The notes below the pieces were generated by a model that ran no database searches, was not told where the DNA came from, and saw only the letters and a list, made by a program, of their open reading frames with translations. This document shows, one piece after another, positions 60,628 through 64,000 of a stretch of 64,000 nt of DNA. The stretch's first letter is position 1. Each line of letters starts with the position of its first letter. Source of the DNA: Gp6-AA40 sp032156805 (GTDB taxonomy: Bacteria > Acidobacteriota > Vicinamibacteria > Vicinamibacterales > UBA2999); assembly GCA_032156805.1 (NCBI GenBank), contig JALDXQ010000004.1, forward strand, positions 29,548 through 93,547, read 5' to 3'. The translations under genes and the position numbers were made by a program.

Positions 60628-61823
60628 CCATTAGGTTGATCTCCCACGTCAACCGAGACGACGACCTGATCGAGGCGTGGCTGCGGCATTATCTTCGGCT
60701 CGGTGTCCGATCGTTTCACCTGATCGCCCACGGCGGCCGCGAGGAAAACCAGGCGCTCTTCGAGCTGCGCGACTGCTACCCGGTTGAAATCATCGACGTC
60801 TATCGGGGAGTGTTCGATCCATTCGAGAAGCGCGACCGTCTGTCGTGGGGGCTGGCGAAGCTTGGCGGCGGCTGGATCGTCCTCGTCGACAGCGATGAGT
60901 TTCTCGAGCTCCCGTATCGTTCGTTGGCCGGCACGATCAACGCGATGCGCTGGACGCGCTCGGATTCCTTTCAGGCACCGATGCTTCAGCGGTTTGCGTC
61001 CAATGGTGTCGTTCAGGTCAACGGCGGCGAGCGCCCGTTCGAGGCGTATCCCTGGTGCTCGACCGACCTCTACGTTCGACTCGGGCAACCGCAGGCGGTC
61101 ATCGACAAGTACCCGATCTTTTGGCTGTCCCGGAAGACCTCGCTTCGCAGTGGCGGCAATCACTATCCGCCGAACGGGCTGGGGAGCCGGCTGGCACCAA
61201 TGCTGGGCGTGACGCATCACTTCAAGTGGCGGCCGGCGGTCGAGGACCGCATGGTGAAGCGCGCCGACAGCACCCATGCGTATCGCGGTGAGTCGCAGCA
61301 GTACCTCAAATATCTCGATCAATCCGCATGGCGGCTACCAACCGAGGGAGCGTTCCCCTACTCGCGCGAGGCGCTCTTCGATCGCGGCCTGCTGAAACGG
61401 CCGATGGCCGTAGACTTCGCGCTGAGCCGCGCCCGGATCGTCGATGTCCAGAACGGCAAAGGCAGCGTGTTCGACATGGTGATGTCGCCCGATCGGCTTG
61501 CGAGCCTGCTGTCGCAACGTGGCCTGACGTCCGCCGTTCTGTGTGGCGCCGGCAGCGGCGGTCGCCTGTTCTTGAGCGCGCTACGCGACAAGAACGTGAC
61601 GGTGACCTGCGTCGTGGATCGTGATGAGACGCGTTGGGGCTCCACGTTCGAAGGACTTCCTGTCTGCGCGCTCGACGAGGCGCTCAAGTCCGGCGCCAGC
61701 ACGTTCGTCGCCGCATCGCTGGTCTACGGCGCCGAGATGAAAGCACGAATCGAAGAGCGCGCTCACGAACTCGGCGTCGCGGTCACCGTGTTCGCGTCAC
61801 TCAGGCCGAGGGGAACCCCGTAA
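60624..61823 (+). CDS. GT2-type glycosyltransferase with C-terminal Rossmann domain
   Basis: A 399-residue protein from GTG 60624 (GTGA overlap). The N-terminal 280 residues are a Glyco_tranf_2_4-type GT-A domain: ISHVNRDDDLIEAWLRHYLR then GVRSFHLIAHGG, with GGGWIVLVDSDEFLELPYR carrying the DxD-like DSDE and a late VTHHFKWRPAVEDRMVKR. Residues about 295-399 are a Rossmann domain (SAVLCGAGSGGRLFLSALRD, CVVDRDETRWGSTFEGLPVC) of the same kind as in the two methyltransferases at 56049 and 57095. The shared tail implies a common cofactor, nucleotide or docking partner. Confidence 0.88.
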   Translation: MTIRLISHVNRDDDLIEAWLRHYLRLGVRSFHLIAHGGREENQALFELRDCYPVEIIDVYRGVFDPFEKRDRLSWGLAKLGGGWIVLVDSDEFLELPYRSLAGTINAMRWTRSDSFQAPMLQRFASNGVVQVNGGERPFEAYPWCSTDLYVRLGQPQAVIDKYPIFWLSRKTSLRSGGNHYPPNGLGSRLAPMLGVTHHFKWRPAVEDRMVKRADSTHAYRGESQQYLKYLDQSAWRLPTEGAFPYSREALFDRGLLKRPMAVDFALSRARIVDVQNGKGSVFDMVMSPDRLASLLSQRGLTSAVLCGAGSGGRLFLSALRDKNVTVTCVVDRDETRWGSTFEGLPVCALDEALKSGASTFVAASLVYGAEMKARIEERAHELGVAVTVFASLRPRGTP

Positions 61824-63382
61824 TGGCCGGCCCGGACCGTCCCACGCTTCTGCACGTGTGCGGCCGATACCTGCCACTCTCGGAAACCTTCACCTACGAT
61901 CTGATCAAGGGACTCGACGGCTTCACTCATCACGTCGTCGCCGCCGGGATCGAAAACCTGGAGCATTTTCCACTCGCCAACGTCAGTGTGCCCGAGCCCG
62001 AGGAGCGGGCATGGGGGCTGGCGAAGGCGGTCGGCGCGGGTGCGGTCGTCTGCCACTTCGGTCCCCAGGCCACGATGGGCATGCCGATCGCACTCGCGAT
62101 CGATTGCCCTGCCGTGACCATCTTTCACGGCTACGACATCTCTCGTCTTCTTCGTGACAAGCGCTGGGTCGAACGATATCGCGCAGTCGCGGCGCTTGGC
62201 ATGCATGCCCTGTGCATCTCGCAGGCTGGGCGGGATCGGCTCCGCTCGATTGGCTGGCCCGAGTCCCAGCTTCATGTCGTTCGTCTGGGTGTTGATAGCA
62301 CACGCTTCGCGTTCAGGCCGCCATCCGAACGATGGAGCGCGCGCGGCCCACGTCGCATCCTGATGGTGGCTCGCCTGGTCGAGAAAAAGGGTGTGCACGT
62401 CGCGCTCGAGGCGATGCAGACACTCCACGAGCGCGAGCTCGATCTCGAGCTTCGCGTGATTGGCGACGGCCCGGAACGCGAGCGCCTCGAGTCGATCATT
62501 GCCGATAGCGGTCTCACCAGCGTGCGGCTGCTCGGAGCGCTCACGCACGAGCGGACGCGCCAGGAGTTCGCCGACGCCGACCTCTACATTCAACCAAGCA
62601 TCACGGCCAGCACCGGCGACCAGGAAGGCATCCCGGTCTCGCTGATGGAAGCACAGGCCTCCGGAATTCCCGTCGTGTCGACACGTCATTCGGGCATTCC
62701 TGAACTGGTGATCGACGGAACCACCGGCTGGCTCACCGACGAAGGCGATGCCGACGGCCTCGCCGTTGCGGTCGAGCGACTGTCACGGAATCCCGCGCAG
62801 GCGGAGCAGTTCGCGCAAGCCGGCCGCGCCCACGTCCAGCGCGAATTCGATCGTGATACCCAGACCGGACGATTCGCCGCCTACCTCGACGCGCTCATCA
62901 GGAACGTGACGATCACACCCAGCGTGTTCGTTGCCGCGCGCGTGAAGCCGCGTCGGCGGGGACTCCTCGTTCGGTCCATCCCTCTCTCGCTGGCTGCGCG
63001 CAAGCTGACGCTGCTCGCGCATCGCTATCCGGACGTGGAGTGGGAGATGCTGACATCCGTCGGCTCGGCCAAGTCCGCAGCCGAGATGCCACTGCTCAGC
63101 CGAATCTGGACCTATGACGATGGCAGGCTCTCTCTCAAGCGTATCGGCGTTGATATGCTCGCGTGCCTTCAGACGCGCAGGTACGACCTTGCCGTCGTGC
63201 CGTACACTGACGAATCTGGCGATGACATGGCGCACATACGGCGCATCGCGTTGGAGATCGGGGCACGCCAGACGAATGCGCTGACGCTGCGCGATCAGGA
63301 GTTGCCGCTGTCTCCCAGGCGTCGCAGGTTACATCTGATGTCGTGGACCCGCATTCCCTCATCCCTGCCCCGAGGTGCGTAA
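61823..63382 (+). CDS. Glycosyltransferase family 4 with extra C-terminal domain
   Basis: A 519-residue enzyme from ATG 61823 (TAATG overlap with the upstream stop). The first 385 residues are a full GT4: LLHVCGRYLPLSETFTYDLI, HFGPQATMGMPIALAI, TIFHGYDISRLLRDKRWVER, ILMVARLVEKKGVHVALEAM, LELRVIGDGPERERLES and EGIPVSLMEAQASGIPVV with the E-x7-E motif. The last 120 residues (ARVKPRRRGLLVRSIPLSLA, TLLAHRYPDVEWEMLTSVGS, LQTRRYDLAVVPYTDESGDD) are not part of GT4 and resemble a small alpha/beta domain that I cannot name. It probably elongates the glycan of this locus. Confidence 0.9.
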   Translation: MAGPDRPTLLHVCGRYLPLSETFTYDLIKGLDGFTHHVVAAGIENLEHFPLANVSVPEPEERAWGLAKAVGAGAVVCHFGPQATMGMPIALAIDCPAVTIFHGYDISRLLRDKRWVERYRAVAALGMHALCISQAGRDRLRSIGWPESQLHVVRLGVDSTRFAFRPPSERWSARGPRRILMVARLVEKKGVHVALEAMQTLHERELDLELRVIGDGPERERLESIIADSGLTSVRLLGALTHERTRQEFADADLYIQPSITASTGDQEGIPVSLMEAQASGIPVVSTRHSGIPELVIDGTTGWLTDEGDADGLAVAVERLSRNPAQAEQFAQAGRAHVQREFDRDTQTGRFAAYLDALIRNVTITPSVFVAARVKPRRRGLLVRSIPLSLAARKLTLLAHRYPDVEWEMLTSVGSAKSAAEMPLLSRIWTYDDGRLSLKRIGVDMLACLQTRRYDLAVVPYTDESGDDMAHIRRIALEIGARQTNALTLRDQELPLSPRRRRLHLMSWTRIPSSLPRGA

Positions 63383-64000
63383 TGTATTGTGCGTGCTGCC
63401 AGCGTGAAGCATCGAAGTTTCTCCCATTCGGCGTCCGCCCGCGACCGAACGCGCGTTGCCCGCACTGCGGGTCACTCGAGCGTCATCGAATGCTGTGGAT
63501 GTTCCTCGCCTCCAGGCCCGGTCTGCTCGGAGGTGGACAACGACTGCTTCACATCGCACCCGAGCCGGTGATCGCCCGGCTCTTCAAGTCGGCGCCCGGC
63601 GTGCACTACATCAGCGCCGATCTCTACGCCGCGGCGGACGTACGGCTGGATATCACCGCCCTTCCGTTCGAAAACGGTGCGCTCGACATCATCGTCTGTA
63701 ATCACGTGCTCGAGCACGTGCCCGACGACCGCGGCGCGATGAGGGAGTTCTGTCGTGTCCTCAGTCCGCGCGGCTGGGCGATCCTGCAGTCTCCGCTCGA
63801 GCCGAATCGCGCCGCGACGTACGAAGACCCGTCAATAACGGATCCCAAGGAGCGTGAACGTGCCTTCGGGCAGTTCGATCACGTGCGGGTCTATGGGCGC
63901 GACTACTTCGACCGTCTGCGCGGGGCGGGTTTTGCCGTCGAAGCGGTACCCTTTGCCGAAGACATCGGCGCGAACGCGTCCGCCCGGAACGGCCTGCGGA
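63382..64000 (+). CDS. Methyltransferase with N-terminal zinc ribbon, truncated by the window end
   Basis: The frame opens at ATG 63382 (TAATG overlap) and is still open at the right edge, giving 206 visible residues. The first 30 contain C3, C5, C6 and CPHCG, a likely four-Cys zinc ribbon. A class I SAM methyltransferase follows: RLLHIAPEPVIARLF, YISADLYAAADVRLDIT, IVCNHVLEHVPDDRGAMREF, FDHVRVYGRDYFDRLRGAGF. This resembles methyltransferases found in surface-polysaccharide clusters. The start overlaps the preceding GT4, so it belongs to the plus-strand glycan operon, which must continue beyond the window. Confidence 0.85.
   Translation, partial: MYCACCQREASKFLPFGVRPRPNARCPHCGSLERHRMLWMFLASRPGLLGGGQRLLHIAPEPVIARLFKSAPGVHYISADLYAAADVRLDITALPFENGALDIIVCNHVLEHVPDDRGAMREFCRVLSPRGWAILQSPLEPNRAATYEDPSITDPKERERAFGQFDHVRVYGRDYFDRLRGAGFAVEAVPFAEDIGANASARNGLR

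Overview
The window looks like a piece of an Acidobacteriota chromosome, most likely class Vicinamibacteria. This is inferred from high GC content (about 60-65% by eye), Oar-type TonB-dependent receptors with N-terminal carboxypeptidase-like domains, a winged-helix/PD40 fusion regulator, DUF6152 proteins, PQQ-type beta-propellers and many secreted metallo-beta-lactamase (MBL) fold proteins. No rRNA, tRNA, CRISPR array, prophage or insertion sequence was seen, so the taxonomy is an inference.

Region 1 (0-9 kb) ends a VOC-family gene and then holds a minus-strand unit led by a TonB receptor (5646-8987). It contains two large secreted proteins that fuse a GDTL-type beta module to a degenerate MBL domain, a DUF6152 protein and a stand-alone beta module. 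Region 2 (9-11.5 kb) is a divergent plus-strand pair: a NIPSNAP protein and a PQQ alcohol dehydrogenase with a vicinal cysteine pair.

Region 3 (11.5-29.5 kb) is a nearly gap-free minus-strand run of 15 genes, many overlapping by 1-4 nt. It starts with a second TonB receptor and continues with a beta module, an MBL protein, another beta module, two large MBL proteins, two more beta modules, a cytochrome c, a PQQ propeller, DUF6152, a TIM-barrel isomerase, an alpha/beta hydrolase, an MBL hydrolase and a cyclase-family hydrolase. Almost every product has an export signal. I read it as an uncharacterised envelope system for oxidative and hydrolytic breakdown of an imported organic substrate. The beta-module/MBL fusions of region 1 occur here as two adjacent, translationally coupled genes.

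Region 4 (29.5-45 kb) is mixed: a winged-helix/PD40 regulator, a POTRA-less Omp85 barrel with a secreted kinase-like protein, a thioredoxin-like protein with an outer-membrane protein, a lipoprotein, a LysM protein, an ArsR/AHSA1 pair with a visible promoter and operator, a SulP transporter with a lipocalin-like lipoprotein, and a MASE1-type histidine kinase with its NarL-type regulator. Region 5 (45-53 kb) is signalling and motility: HD-GYP, MotA, MotB and two hybrid histidine kinases on the minus strand, then two coupled receiver proteins on the plus strand. Region 6 (53-64 kb) is a glycan or flagellin-glycosylation locus: a Maf-type protein fused to a methyltransferase, tandem methyltransferase/Rossmann proteins and several glycosyltransferases. 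A methyltransferase with a zinc ribbon runs off the right end.

A second layer crosses these regions. Short-period imperfect arrays (7-, 8- and 9-mers) recur at 14.8, 20.3, 22.07, 26.48, 52.15 and 56.9 kb, with a possible decayed copy at 54.66 kb. Three lie exactly on the 5' ends of exported-protein genes, where they supply the start codon or the N-terminal part of the signal peptide. One forms a 192-bp element with 39-bp inverted termini.
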